Notes under the pieces: generated by a model
Told to the model about the DNA's origin: nothing
Database searches by the model: none
What the model saw: the letters and a program-made list of their open reading frames with translations, nothing else
Translations under genes and position numbers: made by a program
Origin: Lewinellaceae bacterium
GTDB taxonomy: Bacteria > Bacteroidota > Bacteroidia > Chitinophagales > Saprospiraceae
Assembly: GCA_016712415.1 (NCBI GenBank)
Contig: JADJRC010000001.1
Coordinates: 372,001 to 436,000, forward strand
Direction: 5' to 3'
DNA: 64,000 bases
Shown: in pieces, positions 54,637 to 63,797 of the stretch
How positions within the stretch are numbered: the first letter of the stretch is position 1
Layout of the letters: each line of letters starts with the position of its first letter

Positions 54637-56453
54637 TCAAAACAGGCTGACATAGCCCAAGTGAAACTTCAGGGCGCGAAAATCGAACGGTTGGTCCCGG
54701 TCGCGTTTTCCCACCAGCCAGGCTTATGCCGAAAATACCTGCCTGGGTCTCGAAACTCAATCCCGCGCCAATACCCAGCGGATGAAGGTATGCCGCTGTC
54801 CGGTTGGTCACGTTTTCCAGGTACCCGTAATCGGCAAAAGCCGCGAGGTAGGAATTGGGGCCAAGCAGCAGGCGCCATTCGGCAGTGGCCACTACAAAAC
54901 GTGTAGCGAAAAGGCTTTCCTCGTCGAAACCGCGCAAAAGTTTGTTGCCGCCGAGGCGGTATTGTTCGTTGTTATAAACCGGTTTGGAGGAAAAACAGCC
55001 CCGCTGCGAAGGCCCAGTTTCACCGTGCTGCGCTGCATAACGGGGATAAAATACTGGGCATTGGTTTCCAGCCGGTAGCGGGCATTCCGGCCTGCAACCG
55101 AATCGTACAGGCTGGAAAACTCGAACGCCGGATCACCGGGGTCGCGCAGGTTCTCGATCTGGCTGTTGCGCCGCACGGTATTAAAACCGGCCACTATTTT
55201 GAGCACAGCCGACCAGCCCTTTCGCGGGTTAAAGCGGTAATCGAGCCGGTTGAACCCCGATTCAAGGCCAAAGCCGTTTTGACGGAGGTCGAGATCGGGA
55301 GGCAACCGCTTTGTTGCAACACACTGAGCGTATCAATCGTTTGCAGCGACGGATTCCTGTTTTCCCAAAAAACTTGACGTAATCGCCACCTGTAAACAGG
55401 TATTGCACCCCTGCTTCGCTTTGCGCATCCACCCAGGTGCTGTCGCGGCGAAAATATGGAGCCGCCCTCCACCCCCGAACGGGGTACCGAATACGTAGGG
55501 GATGCCCATTTGAACATCCAGTTTCTGTGTCTCGGGGCGCAGGCGCTCAAACTCCACAGCAAACCGCTCACCCAGACTCAGCGCATTCAGAAAGGCGGCA
55601 CTGAGTGAACCCGTGAGCAGCAACTTGCCGTCTGTCGCGTCAGGCCGGGGCAACAGCCCAATGATAAAATCGAAGCGGCTCGCTCTTTTTTTCTGCAAAA
55701 ACAGGTTTACCGTCGCCTCTGTATCGGAAAAAGTCACAGTCGGGTTGCCGGTGCTTTCCACAAAAAGCAACGAGCGCAGTTGCTCCCGGATGCGCAACAC
55801 CAGCGCCCTGCTGTAGGCGCCGCCGGATTTCAAACCCAGGTAATTGGGCAAAAACGCGGGCGGTAGTTTTACATCGCCATTGATTTTCAATTGTTTAAAT
55901 ACAACAAAACGATTTCGCTCCAGCCGCAGCAGACCGGATACGCCACCGTCGTCCGCCACTTGCAGACTGTCGAGCCAAACCTGCGCGAAGGGATAGCCGT
56001 TGTTCTCTGCCTGTTCCAGCAGGCGTTGCTCCAGCGCCAGCAAAACGTCGTACCGCAGCGGCTTTTCGGCAAAACGTTTTCCCGGAATCCGGCCGACTGC
56101 AACCACGCATCGTTTTCCGGGTTTGCGCTTGGACGCCTCACCCATCGCATGGCGGGACCGAGGTGGAAAAGGGCGTTGGCGGCGTTCAGGCTGTCTATGG
56201 AAGCGGCGAGGTACGACTTTTGGTAGAAATGCCGCAGCAGGTCGAGGCAAAACGGCTGAAGTGCCGAGGAGTCGGGCAGGCGAAATTCCGCAACCTCGCC
56301 CCGTTCCCCGACGGGTATTAGCCTGAAGTCGCCGATGTTTTGATAAAAAGCCGATTGCTCCGCGGAGTCGATACGCAGAAAAAAACTGGTTTGGGCGGGA
56401 AGCATGCTGCCGATAAAACAACAAAGCAGAAAGGTGACGCGGAATACGACCAT
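54637..56453 (-). CDS. BamA/TamA-like outer-membrane protein (about six frameshifts)
   Basis: Open pieces in all three frames join in order: a signal peptide (VVFRVTFLLCCFIGSMLPAQ), POTRA-like repeats (DVLLALEQRLLEQAENNGYP, FVVFKQLKINGDVKLPPAFL), then barrel segments (LLTGSLSAAFLNALSLGE, NRLDYRFNPRKGWSAVL, ETNAQYFIPVMQRSTVKLGL, NNEQYRLGGNKLLRGFDEES), ending HLGYVSLF. Breaks lie near 56071, 55455, 55365, 55303, 54985 and 54700, most in runs of 4-6 identical bases. FNPRKGW and RGF(D) are Omp85-type motifs, so it probably inserts or exports outer-membrane proteins or lipids. So many breaks could be decay, but their homopolymer context favours errors. The repaired length is about 605 residues. 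Confidence 0.7.
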
Positions 56454-56500
56454 ATCAGGAGCCATGACGCCGCCCGGCAGCGCCCGGTTGCCAGCAGCCA

Positions 56501-57553
56501 TCAGAGCCCCATGATCTTCTGCAGCAGTTCTTCATCCATATCGCCGCCGGCAAAGTCGTCGAAAGCACGTTCGGTGACCTTGATAATGTGGTCTGCAATA
56601 AACGGCGCGCCCTCGGCCGCGCCCTGCCCGGAGTCCTTGATACAACACTCCCATTCCAGCACAGCCCAGCCGTCGTAATCGTACTGCGCCAGTTTGGAGA
56701 AAATAGAGGCAAAATCGACCTGCCCGTCGCCCAGCGAACGAAAACGCCCAGGCCGGTCCACCCAGCCCTGGTACCCGCCATACACGCCGCTTTTACCGGT
56801 GGGATTGAACTCAGCGTCTTTGACATGGAACATCTTGATGCGCTCGTGGTAAAAATCGATGTACTGCAGGTAATCCAGTTGCTGTAAAACGAAATGCGAA
56901 GGATCGTACAGGATATTGCAGCGCGGGTGGTTGCCCGTGTCTTCCAGGAAACGCTCGAACGTGACGCCGTCGTGGAGGTCTTCACCGGGATGTATTTCGT
57001 AACAGAGGTCGACCCCTGCCTCGTCGAAAGCGTTCAGGATGGGCAACCAGCGTTTCGACAGTTCGCGAAAGGCGGCTTCCACCAGCCCCGCAGGGCGCTG
57101 CGGCCAGGGGTAAACGGTGTGCCAGATCAGGGCGCCGGAAAACGTCACGTGTGCGTTCAGACCGAGGTTTTCGCTGGCTTTTGCGGCATTTTTCAAGGTT
57201 CGGACGGCCCATTCAGTGCGCGCTTTCGGGTTGCCGTGCAAATGAGCAGGCGCAAAAGCGTCGAACATCAGGTCGTAGGCCGGGTGCACGGCCACCAGTT
57301 GGCCCTGCAGGTGCGTGCTGAGTTCGGTGATCTGAACGCCGCAGGCTTCCACCCGGCCTTTCAGGTCGTCGCAGTAAGTCTTGCTCTCGGCCGCCTTGTC
57401 GAGGTCGATGAGGCGACTGTCCCAGGTCGGGATCTGAACGCCGACATAGCCAAGCGAGGCTGCCCATTTGCAGACGCTTTCCAGGGAGTTGAAAGGCGCT
57501 TTGTCGCCCATGAACTGTGCGAGAAAAATCGCGGGACCTTTTATCGTTTTCAT
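56501..57553 (-). CDS. Sugar phosphate isomerase/epimerase family protein (xylose isomerase-like TIM barrel)
   Basis: 350 residues, cytoplasmic, no signal peptide. The TIM barrel has likely metal ligands in CYEIHPGED (Glu and His), ILYDPSHF (Asp, His), MFHVKDAEF (His, Asp) and AVLEWEC (Glu), the usual set for this AP-endonuclease-2-like superfamily. Members isomerise or epimerise sugars or inositols; they cannot be assigned further by sequence. It lies 47 bases upstream of the BamA/TamA-like gene on the same strand. A giant hairpin sits 45 bases before its ATG. Confidence 0.85.
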   Translation of the reverse strand: MKTIKGPAIFLAQFMGDKAPFNSLESVCKWAASLGYVGVQIPTWDSRLIDLDKAAESKTYCDDLKGRVEACGVQITELSTHLQGQLVAVHPAYDLMFDAFAPAHLHGNPKARTEWAVRTLKNAAKASENLGLNAHVTFSGALIWHTVYPWPQRPAGLVEAAFRELSKRWLPILNAFDEAGVDLCYEIHPGEDLHDGVTFERFLEDTGNHPRCNILYDPSHFVLQQLDYLQYIDFYHERIKMFHVKDAEFNPTGKSGVYGGYQGWVDRPGRFRSLGDGQVDFASIFSKLAQYDYDGWAVLEWECCIKDSGQGAAEGAPFIADHIIKVTERAFDDFAGGDMDEELLQKIMGL

Positions 57554-57598
57554 ATTTTGTATGTTGTTGCTGGTTTGAATTGCTGTTCTCTATTGGGT

Positions 57599-57679
57599 CT
57601 ACTGAGAGCCTACTGAGAGCCTACTGAGAGTCTCACTTGGAGTGAGACTCTCAGTAGGCTCTCAGTAGGCTCTCAGTAG
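57599..57679. repeat. 81-base perfect hairpin of CTACTGAGAGC units
   Basis: Perfect 39-base arms (57599-57637 and 57641-57679) around three bases. Each arm holds three 11-base units (CTACTGAGAGC) and then GTCTCACT. Right of it the units continue imperfectly. No T tract follows. It sits in the 227-base gap upstream of the sugar isomerase gene and past the end of the GHMP kinase gene. Confidence 0.9.
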
Positions 57680-57780
57680 GCTCTCAGTACTCAGTAGAGA
57701 ACAAAGAAAAGCCCTTTTTCAGAGGCCGCACAGATTTTTGAACGTTGAATTTATCCCCGACCGGGCATAAAAGATCATTC

Positions 57781-58716
57781 TTAATACGCCATATCCCGCC
57801 AGGGCAAAAATGTATCAAAACCTTTACCGGCAAAATAGGCCCGCGTATCTGCCTCGGAGCGATTGCTCGTTGCCAGCACAAAATCGCCGCCCCAGGCGCC
57901 GAGGCTTTTTACCTCACCCCAGAAATCACTGAAATACAGGTCTTTGGCCCGTGTCAAGCCGATTGCACTGCCGATCAGCGTTTCGTGCGCCGTGATGATC
58001 TCATCCAGCGTTTCCAGACTGCCGGCCTTTATGAACCTTTCCGTCAACCGGCTGACTTCCCTGATGAGTGCATGGCTGATCGGCATGCTGTCGCGATACC
58101 GGGCAATGCCTTTGCGGCTGTCCTGTTTTCTGCCCAGGTGCACGAAATACATCCGGTCGCTGAAAAGCGGTTGCCAGTAAATCTCCTGCACAAGCGCTGC
58201 GGTTCCGGTCCGCTGATAGATCAACGGACCACCGGCATAGGCACAGGCGATGTCATAACCCGAGCCGCCCAGCGTATCGGAAAGCAAACGGTAGGGATCG
58301 ACACCGGCCCATTTGGCCACGGCTGCGATCAGCGTGCTGCTGGTGCCGAGGCCCCAGTTGCGGGGAAAGTCGACCCGCGTGCTGACCTGCCACCCGGTTG
58401 CCGCCCGCAAAAAATCCGGCTGCTGTTTTTGGCAGGCCCGAAGGATATCCAAAAGGGTTTGAGCCGTTTGGGCATCGGTAGCGGTGCGTATATCGGTATC
58501 CGGCAGGCTGAATTCCGCTTCAAACCAGGTAGAATCGTCCGGATCCTTGCTTGTCCATATAAGTCCGTCGGAGTGATCGCCGGCCCTGACCAGCAGCGAC
58601 TGTCCGTACCGGGCAGGAATGGCCAGCGCTTTGGCGCCGTCAAGCACGAAGTATTCCCCGGTGAGCAGGAGTTTACCCTTGGCATGGGTTTCAAAAATGC
58701 TGTGCCGGGTTAACAT
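57781..58716 (-). CDS. GHMP family kinase (mevalonate-kinase-like)
   Basis: 312 residues from ATG 58716 (MLTRHSIFETHAKGKLLLTG); longer in-frame extensions overlap the aroA end and look non-coding. The first GHMP motif is KLLLTGEYFVLDGA; the phosphate-binding motif 2 is NWGLGTSSTLIAAVA; GGSGYDIACAYAGGPL and SLGAWGGDFVLA are the later motifs. The family phosphorylates mevalonate, homoserine, galactose or related substrates with ATP. GYDIA proteins in Bacteroidota are often annotated as mevalonate-pathway kinases, but the substrate here is inferred. It lies 55 bases downstream of aroA. Confidence 0.85.
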   Translation of the reverse strand: MLTRHSIFETHAKGKLLLTGEYFVLDGAKALAIPARYGQSLLVRAGDHSDGLIWTSKDPDDSTWFEAEFSLPDTDIRTATDAQTAQTLLDILRACQKQQPDFLRAATGWQVSTRVDFPRNWGLGTSSTLIAAVAKWAGVDPYRLLSDTLGGSGYDIACAYAGGPLIYQRTGTAALVQEIYWQPLFSDRMYFVHLGRKQDSRKGIARYRDSMPISHALIREVSRLTERFIKAGSLETLDEIITAHETLIGSAIGLTRAKDLYFSDFWGEVKSLGAWGGDFVLATSNRSEADTRAYFAGKGFDTFLPWRDMAY

Positions 58717-58771
58717 GATCGATATGGTGTTATGGTGAAATGGACTGATTACTTCAAAGGCCGTTTCACGG

Positions 58772-60043
58772 CTACTGAAAAACACCCGCTGCTTCAAACC
58801 CCGCCGCCCGCAGATGATCCCAAAAAGCGGGGTACGACTTGGCGACAACCGACGGGTTTTCGATTTCAAGGGGATGAAAAAGTGCCAGCGGTGCGAAAGA
58901 CATGGCCATTCGATGGTCGCCATAGGTTGCGAAACGGGGCATTTTCGGCCACTGTGCTTTTCCTGCTGTGCGGAAAAAGACCTTTTCAGGTGTGCTGCCG
59001 GGTTGTTCAACGAACCCCACACCGATTTTGGCCAGTTCGTGTTGCAAGGCCGCAATGCGGTCGGTTTCTTTTACATACAGCGTTTCCAGACCGCTGAACA
59101 ATCCATTTATCCCCAAACCGGCGCATACAACGGCCAGGGTTTGGGCAATGTCGGGGCACTCGGTAAAGTCCCGGCGAAACTCCGGGGTTGGCGCCGCACC
59201 CGTTTTGCTTAGCCGAAGCGCCGTACCCGCTTCTGAAGGCTTTGCCGTATGCACACCAAACTGCCGCATCATATCGATCAACATCGAATCGCCCTGCCAA
59301 CTATCGGTAAAAAGGCCATGCAGGTATAAATCCACGTCGCCGGCAAAAGCCGCCATAGCGTACCAGTAGGATGCCGCCGACCAGTCGGCCTCGATGGTAA
59401 ATGCGCGGGCATGGTATTGACCTGGTTCCACCACGATGCTATCGCCCTTCCAGTCGGCCTGCGCGCCGAAATACCGCATCAACTTCAGGGTCATGTCGAG
59501 GTAGGGCCTGGAAACCAGCCTGCCCGTCGGGATCAGTTCGAGTCCGCCGGGCAGGTGCGGACCGATCAGCAGCAGGGCAGACAGAAACTGACTGCTGGTG
59601 CCGGCGCTGATCCGGACGGTTTTGCGGTCAGCACCGGCGTGCTGCATTTCCCCGATCTTCAAAGGCGGGTACCCCTCCTTTTCCAGGTATTCGATATTGG
59701 CGCCGATAGTCCGCAAGGCCGCAACCAGGCCGCCGACGGGTCGCTCGCGCATACGCGCGGAGCCATCGAGCACCTGCACACCGGGCTGAATGGCGAGGTA
59801 GGCGGTGAGAAAACGAAACGTCGTGCCTGCATCGCCGGCATCATAAGCGCCATCAGTTTGTGTCAGCAATCGTTGCAGCGTGCGGGTGTCTTTTGAGGAA
59901 GACAGGTTGGCGAGATGCGCTGCGGGATCGGCGCCGGCAAGTGCCAGCACGATGAGCGCGCGGTTGCTGATGCTTTTCGAGCCGTCGAGCACAATGTCGC
60001 CCCGGAGCGACCGGTCAGGTTTGGATAGTCGCAGAAATTCCAT
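58772..60043 (-). CDS. aroA: 3-phosphoshikimate 1-carboxyvinyltransferase (EPSP synthase)
   Basis: 423 residues. It joins shikimate-3-phosphate and phosphoenolpyruvate, the sixth step of the shikimate pathway that also feeds pabB. Motifs: LDGSKSISNRALI (substrate-binding Lys-Ser-X-Ser), DAGTTFRFLTAYLA, MRERPVGGL, GTSSQFLSALLL, and near the end VKETDRIAAL and YGDHRMAMSFAPLAL. It is followed by the GHMP kinase on the same strand. It is divergent from the glycosylase gene, with 39 bases between their starts. Confidence 0.95.
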   Translation of the reverse strand: MEFLRLSKPDRSLRGDIVLDGSKSISNRALIVLALAGADPAAHLANLSSSKDTRTLQRLLTQTDGAYDAGDAGTTFRFLTAYLAIQPGVQVLDGSARMRERPVGGLVAALRTIGANIEYLEKEGYPPLKIGEMQHAGADRKTVRISAGTSSQFLSALLLIGPHLPGGLELIPTGRLVSRPYLDMTLKLMRYFGAQADWKGDSIVVEPGQYHARAFTIEADWSAASYWYAMAAFAGDVDLYLHGLFTDSWQGDSMLIDMMRQFGVHTAKPSEAGTALRLSKTGAAPTPEFRRDFTECPDIAQTLAVVCAGLGINGLFSGLETLYVKETDRIAALQHELAKIGVGFVEQPGSTPEKVFFRTAGKAQWPKMPRFATYGDHRMAMSFAPLALFHPLEIENPSVVAKSYPAFWDHLRAAGFEAAGVFQ

Positions 60044-60082
60044 CGGGTTGCAAAGAACGCCAAAATCTGTGCATCTTGCAGC

Positions 60083-60760
60083 ATGACATTTGCCGACCGC
60101 ATCATTGCTTTTAACCGAACCCTGCGGGTACCGGATATTGCCTTGCCTGCGGGCTTCGGGTGGTTGTTTCCCTACGACAACCCCGGTACTATGGAGGCGC
60201 TGACGGCTTTTTACCGAAAATATTACACTGATAATCAGCCGCGTACCTTTATTTTCGGGATCAACCCCGGGCGTTTTGGCGCGGGTGTGACGGGCGTTCC
60301 GTTTACCGACCCGATCCGGCTGGAGACCGAATGTGGCATTGAAAACGACTTCGCGAAAAAACAGGAACTATCGTCGGCATTCGTATGGCAGTTTATCCAC
60401 GCCTACGGTGGGCCGGTTGCCTTTTGCCGCGATTTTTACATCACCTCGCTGTCGCCGCTGGGCTTTGTGAAGGATGGGAAAAACATCAATTACTACGACG
60501 ACCGAACCCTGCAACAGGCGTCCACACCTTTTATCCTGTGGAACATACGCACCCAACTCGACCTGGGCGGTCGCCGGGAAACGGCGCTTTGTCTCGGCGA
60601 AGGGCAGAACTACGCCTGTTTCAAAAAAATTAACGCCGAACACGGCTTTTTCAGGGAGATCGTGCCGCTCCCGCATCCGCGCTGGATCATGCAGTACCGA
60701 AGGAAACGCGTGGATGAGTTTACGGCGCTTTATGTTGCCGCATTAAAGGCCGCGACCTGA
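60083..60760 (+). CDS. SMUG2-type uracil-DNA glycosylase family protein
   Basis: 225 residues of the uracil-DNA glycosylase fold. The substrate-pocket motif is FGINPGRFGAGVTGVPF (near residue 52); an FYITSLSPLGF segment and the second catalytic-loop region PLPHPRWIMQY follow. It matches the SMUG2/DUF4918 group found in Bacteroidota and acts on uracil or damaged pyrimidines in base excision repair. The exact base specificity is not known from sequence. Confidence 0.82.
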   Translation: MTFADRIIAFNRTLRVPDIALPAGFGWLFPYDNPGTMEALTAFYRKYYTDNQPRTFIFGINPGRFGAGVTGVPFTDPIRLETECGIENDFAKKQELSSAFVWQFIHAYGGPVAFCRDFYITSLSPLGFVKDGKNINYYDDRTLQQASTPFILWNIRTQLDLGGRRETALCLGEGQNYACFKKINAEHGFFREIVPLPHPRWIMQYRRKRVDEFTALYVAALKAAT

Positions 60761-60835
60761 ACGTTACTGTTGGATAACAAAAACTTACGCCATATCTTTA
60801 TTTGCTTTCACTGTTCAACCTAAACCAGCAATCAA

Positions 60836-61432
60836 ATGAAACAACTTCCTGTCCTGATCTTGTTGCTTTTTGCCTGTTCCCTTTGCGCGCAAAACGATGC
60901 CGAACCACCCCTGACGCCTTCCGTTTTTTCAGTCTGGTCGCAACGCATGGACCTGTCGGCCTATATTGGTAAAAAATACCGGCTCACGGTAGCCATACGG
61001 GCACTGCCCGGCAACCAGGAAGCCTTTGCCGTGGCGTTCATACGCAACGAAGTGCCAGAGGGCGGGTTGCGTGCATGGACATTCATGGACAATATGATGG
61101 ACCGGCCCGTGCGCGACAGCACATGGAAAACCTATACGCTCGAATATTCGGTCGACAAGAACGCCCCCTGGATCGGGTTCGGCGTGCTGGCCTATTCCAA
61201 CGGACAATTTTTCTACGACGACATGCATCTATCCATCGAAAAGGAGGCCGGAGAATGGACAGAACTGCCTGTCCCGAACGGCAACTTCGAAAATGACGAG
61301 ATCGATCCCTGGCAACAAACCGCACAGGGCGTGCCGGTGCGTGTACTTGGCGCAAAGGCAATAGCCGACAGCCGGGCGCCTTTTGAAGGCAAGCAGTGCC
61401 TGATGATCGAGAACCGGTTTCTCAAAAAATGA
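60836..61432 (+). CDS. Exported beta-sandwich protein of unknown function
   Basis: 198 residues. The signal peptide is LPVLILLLFACSLCAQ. The remainder resembles a CenC-like carbohydrate-binding jelly roll: SAYIGKKYRLTVAIRA, WKTYTLEYSVDKNAPWIGFG, YDDMHLSIEKE, VPNGNFENDEIDPWQ. In other proteins such modules are usually fused to enzymes, so this may be a free-standing binder or a truncated protein; there is no coding continuation after the TGA. It precedes another small exported protein by 87 bases. Confidence 0.6.
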   Translation: MKQLPVLILLLFACSLCAQNDAEPPLTPSVFSVWSQRMDLSAYIGKKYRLTVAIRALPGNQEAFAVAFIRNEVPEGGLRAWTFMDNMMDRPVRDSTWKTYTLEYSVDKNAPWIGFGVLAYSNGQFFYDDMHLSIEKEAGEWTELPVPNGNFENDEIDPWQQTAQGVPVRVLGAKAIADSRAPFEGKQCLMIENRFLKK

Positions 61433-61519
61433 CAAAAGTCCTGCATACCCCCAACCTAAACATCAAATCCTCTTGTCTTGAGGAAAGGAATCAAAAACAT
61501 TCATCCTATAATTCAAGAC

Positions 61520-61942
61520 ATGAGATACATTCAAGTTTTAGCCGTCGCGATCATCCTTTTGGGAGCCTTTTCGGCATGTAAAAAGGAGAAAAAAGCCATT
61601 TCGCAACCCGATTGCGACAACCTTATCGCCGGCTTGTCAGACATTAACCCCAATGTGGTGACCGGCGAAATCAACAAACTCACAGTTGATCTGGATTCCA
61701 ATCCTGTTCCGGGCGATCCTGGCGGGCACGAAGCAAACCTGCAAATACTGGCCGACAGGCTGATGGCGGCGTGCAGCGATTTGACTGCAATCGAATTTTG
61801 CTATGAATGTGTCCTTAGCCTGCCGCCACAATCCGAAATGACCATCACGATTTTGGATTCATCCGGGAATACGGTGCAGCGCAAGGTCAATTTTATGACG
61901 CCGGGCAACGGTGTTTTAGAAGCCGTGTGGGTACACGAATAA
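61520..61942 (+). CDS. Small lipoprotein of unknown function
   Basis: 140 residues from ATG 61520, chosen because it gives a lipobox signal (VLAVAIILLGAFSACKK). The mature part has four cysteines (PDCDNLIAGL, MAACSDLTAIEFCYECVLSL) and a small beta fold at the C-terminus (SEMTITILDSSGNTVQRKVN). I do not recognise the family. Probably on the membrane surface. Confidence 0.65.
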   Translation: MRYIQVLAVAIILLGAFSACKKEKKAISQPDCDNLIAGLSDINPNVVTGEINKLTVDLDSNPVPGDPGGHEANLQILADRLMAACSDLTAIEFCYECVLSLPPQSEMTITILDSSGNTVQRKVNFMTPGNGVLEAVWVHE

Positions 61943-62007
61943 CTTTTGCAGCGCGAAATGGTTATGTTTGTTACTCCAAAAATTTTTATTCACAACAGAC
62001 AAACGCC

Positions 62008-62865
62008 ATGCTCGACCAACGCATCATCAACCTGTACGACGAGTACACCCACAAACCCCTTTCCAGGCAGGAGTTTTTGAAAAGGCTCGCACTGTTGGTC
62101 GGCAGCACCTCTGCTGCCCTGTCCATGCTGCCCATGCTGGAGTCCGATTACAGGAAATCGGTCGCTGCCGGCAATGACAGCGGTCTGTTTACCGAATACA
62201 TTTCCTGGCAGGGTGTTAACGGCGAAATGAAAGCCTACGTGGCGCGACCGGAGGCGGAAAAACCCTACGCAGCTGTGGTGGTGATGCACGAAAACAGGGG
62301 CCTGAACGCCCATATTGAAGACGTGGCCCGGCGTGCCGCGCAGGCCGGCTTTCTCGCTGTTGCGCCCAATGCACTCGCGCCGCTTGGCGGCACACCCGCC
62401 GACGAGGATAGGGCCCGCGAACTGTTCAAGGAACTGAAAGCGGAGGACAACCTGCAAAATTTTATCGCTGTTTTCGATCAACTGACGCCCCGCAAGGATT
62501 GCAACGGCAACTTCGGCTGCGTCGGTTTTTGCTGGGGCGGAGCTATGGCCAACAGTCTGGCGGTGAACGTACCCGCACTCAAGGCAGCCGTCGCTTTCTA
62601 CGGCCGGCAGCCCGATGCTGCAGATGTACCAAAGATAAAGGCCGCCGTTCAACTGCATTACGCCGGACTCGACGAGCGCATCAACGCGGGCATGGCGGCC
62701 TATGAGGAAGCGTTGAAAACAGCCGGAATTGAATATGAGCAATACGTGTATGAAGGTGTAAACCACGCGTTCCACAACGATACCTCCGAGGCCCGCTACA
62801 ACGAAGCCGCTGCTACCCTTGCCTGGCAGCGCACGCTGGCGTTTTTTGAGCGGCACTTGAAATAG
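62008..62865 (+). CDS. Dienelactone hydrolase family protein
   Basis: 285 residues from ATG 62008. The N-terminal region (LSRQEFLKRLALLVGSTSAALSMLPML) resembles a short export signal or membrane-associated helix. The alpha/beta-hydrolase core has VVVMHENRGLNAHIEDVARR, the nucleophile Cys in GFCWGGAMANSL and the catalytic His in GVNHAFHND, the Cys-Asp-His type of dienelactone hydrolases that open lactone rings. Its last 15 codons are duplicated 780 bases downstream, beyond an inserted MntA-HepT pair. Confidence 0.85.
   Translation: MLDQRIINLYDEYTHKPLSRQEFLKRLALLVGSTSAALSMLPMLESDYRKSVAAGNDSGLFTEYISWQGVNGEMKAYVARPEAEKPYAAVVVMHENRGLNAHIEDVARRAAQAGFLAVAPNALAPLGGTPADEDRARELFKELKAEDNLQNFIAVFDQLTPRKDCNGNFGCVGFCWGGAMANSLAVNVPALKAAVAFYGRQPDAADVPKIKAAVQLHYAGLDERINAGMAAYEEALKTAGIEYEQYVYEGVNHAFHNDTSEARYNEAAATLAWQRTLAFFERHLK
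62821..62865 (+). repeat. Left copy of the 45-base direct repeat flanking mntA-hepT
   Basis: The 3' end of the dienelactone hydrolase gene including its TAG. It is matched at 43 of 45 bases by 63601-63645, exactly 780 bases downstream. Confidence 0.9.
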
Positions 62866-62927
62866 GAGCCAGTCAGACAGTCCAAAATTGTATTCCCGCT
62901 CTTAACTTTGTGAAAAATGTACCAATT

Positions 62928-63236
62928 ATGGTTACCAAACAGGCTGTAAAAAAAGATATCGAAGCCAATCTGGCAAATATTTCCCGATTGGGGGTTTCCA
63001 GAATTGGCCTGTTCGGATCGCTGGTACGCAATGAACAGACAGCAGACAGCGATATTGACATTTTGGTTGACTTTAAGGAGGGGCAGGAGACATTTGACAA
63101 TTTTATAAATATTTGCAATTTATTGGAAACACTTTTTCAGCATAACAAAGTTGATGTGGTTACCCTGAACGGCCTAAGTCCGCATATTGGCCCTTACATT
63201 CTCAAAGAAGTTGAATATGTCGGTGGCGCCAACTGA
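62928..63236 (+). CDS. mntA: MntA-type nucleotidyltransferase antitoxin
   Basis: 102 residues from ATG 62928. A minimal nucleotidyltransferase with the GSX10DXD motif intact (GSLVRNEQTADSDID), followed by ILVDFKEG and the C-terminal VDVVTLNGLSPHIG. In type VII systems MntA transfers AMP to a tyrosine of HepT to block it. TAACTTTG at 62903-62910 is a good -7 element. Its end overlaps the hepT start by 20 bases, implying coupled translation. Confidence 0.88.
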   Translation: MVTKQAVKKDIEANLANISRLGVSRIGLFGSLVRNEQTADSDIDILVDFKEGQETFDNFINICNLLETLFQHNKVDVVTLNGLSPHIGPYILKEVEYVGGAN

Positions 63237-63567
63237 ATACTTAAGGCATATGCTCGACGAGTGCGCATTTATAATCTCTGTGATTACACCGGAGACCACA
63301 AAGGAGCAGCTACTCGAAAATGAAACGCTAAAACGGGCCGTTGTCAGGAGTATTGAAATCATTGGCGAAGCATCCAAGAAAATACCTGCCGATCAAAAAT
63401 TGCTTTGGAGTCACATAGAGTGGAAAAATATCGCGGGCATGCGCGACAAACTGATCCATGATTATTTCGGCGTCAACTATTCTATCGTATGGGATGTAGC
63501 CAGAAATAAAATTCCCGATCTGAAAATTCAGATCGAAGTGATCCTCCAATCCTTTGAAAAAAAATAA
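63217..63567 (+). CDS. hepT: HepT-like toxin (DUF86/HEPN)
   Basis: 116 residues from ATG 63217. All-helical HEPN domain with the RX4HXY ribonuclease/AMP-acceptor motif (RDKLIHDYFGVNY) near residue 80, plus the family stretches AVVRSIEIIGEASKKIP and WKNIAGMRD. HepT is an mRNA-cleaving or tRNA-acting toxin silenced by its MntA partner. The pair is compact and intact and lies between direct repeats. Confidence 0.88.
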   Translation: MSVAPTEYLRHMLDECAFIISVITPETTKEQLLENETLKRAVVRSIEIIGEASKKIPADQKLLWSHIEWKNIAGMRDKLIHDYFGVNYSIVWDVARNKIPDLKIQIEVILQSFEKK

Positions 63568-63600
63568 TGTTTACGTTTTGCCGCGACCGTTTCTATTCTT

Positions 63601-63645
63601 GCCCGGCAGTGCACGCTGGCGTTTTTTGAGCGGCACTTGAAATAG
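63601..63645 (+). repeat. Right copy of the 45-base direct repeat flanking mntA-hepT
   Basis: Reads TLAFFERHLK-stop like the end of the dienelactone hydrolase gene. Bases further left are recognisably related but diverged (VSILARQC against AATLAWQR). Confidence 0.9.
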
Positions 63646-63695
63646 TTCCCCCTGCCTTTTACTACCTTTGCGCCCGCATTTTACCAACCCTCAAC

Positions 63696-63743
63696 TTGTT
63701 GCATTGTTGCATTGTTAGATTGCCGGATTGTTAGATTGCCGGA
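63696..63743. repeat. TTGCATTG and ATTGTTAGATTGCCGG short tandem repeats
   Basis: Two TTGCATTG units followed by two ATTGTTAGATTGCCGG units in the leader of the right-hand dehydrogenase gene, downstream of a -7-like TACCTTTG at 63663-63670. Confidence 0.6.
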
Positions 63744-63797
63744 TTTTTCCACCCCGTAAACCCTAAACCCGCCCAACCATCTCAACCATTCATATCC

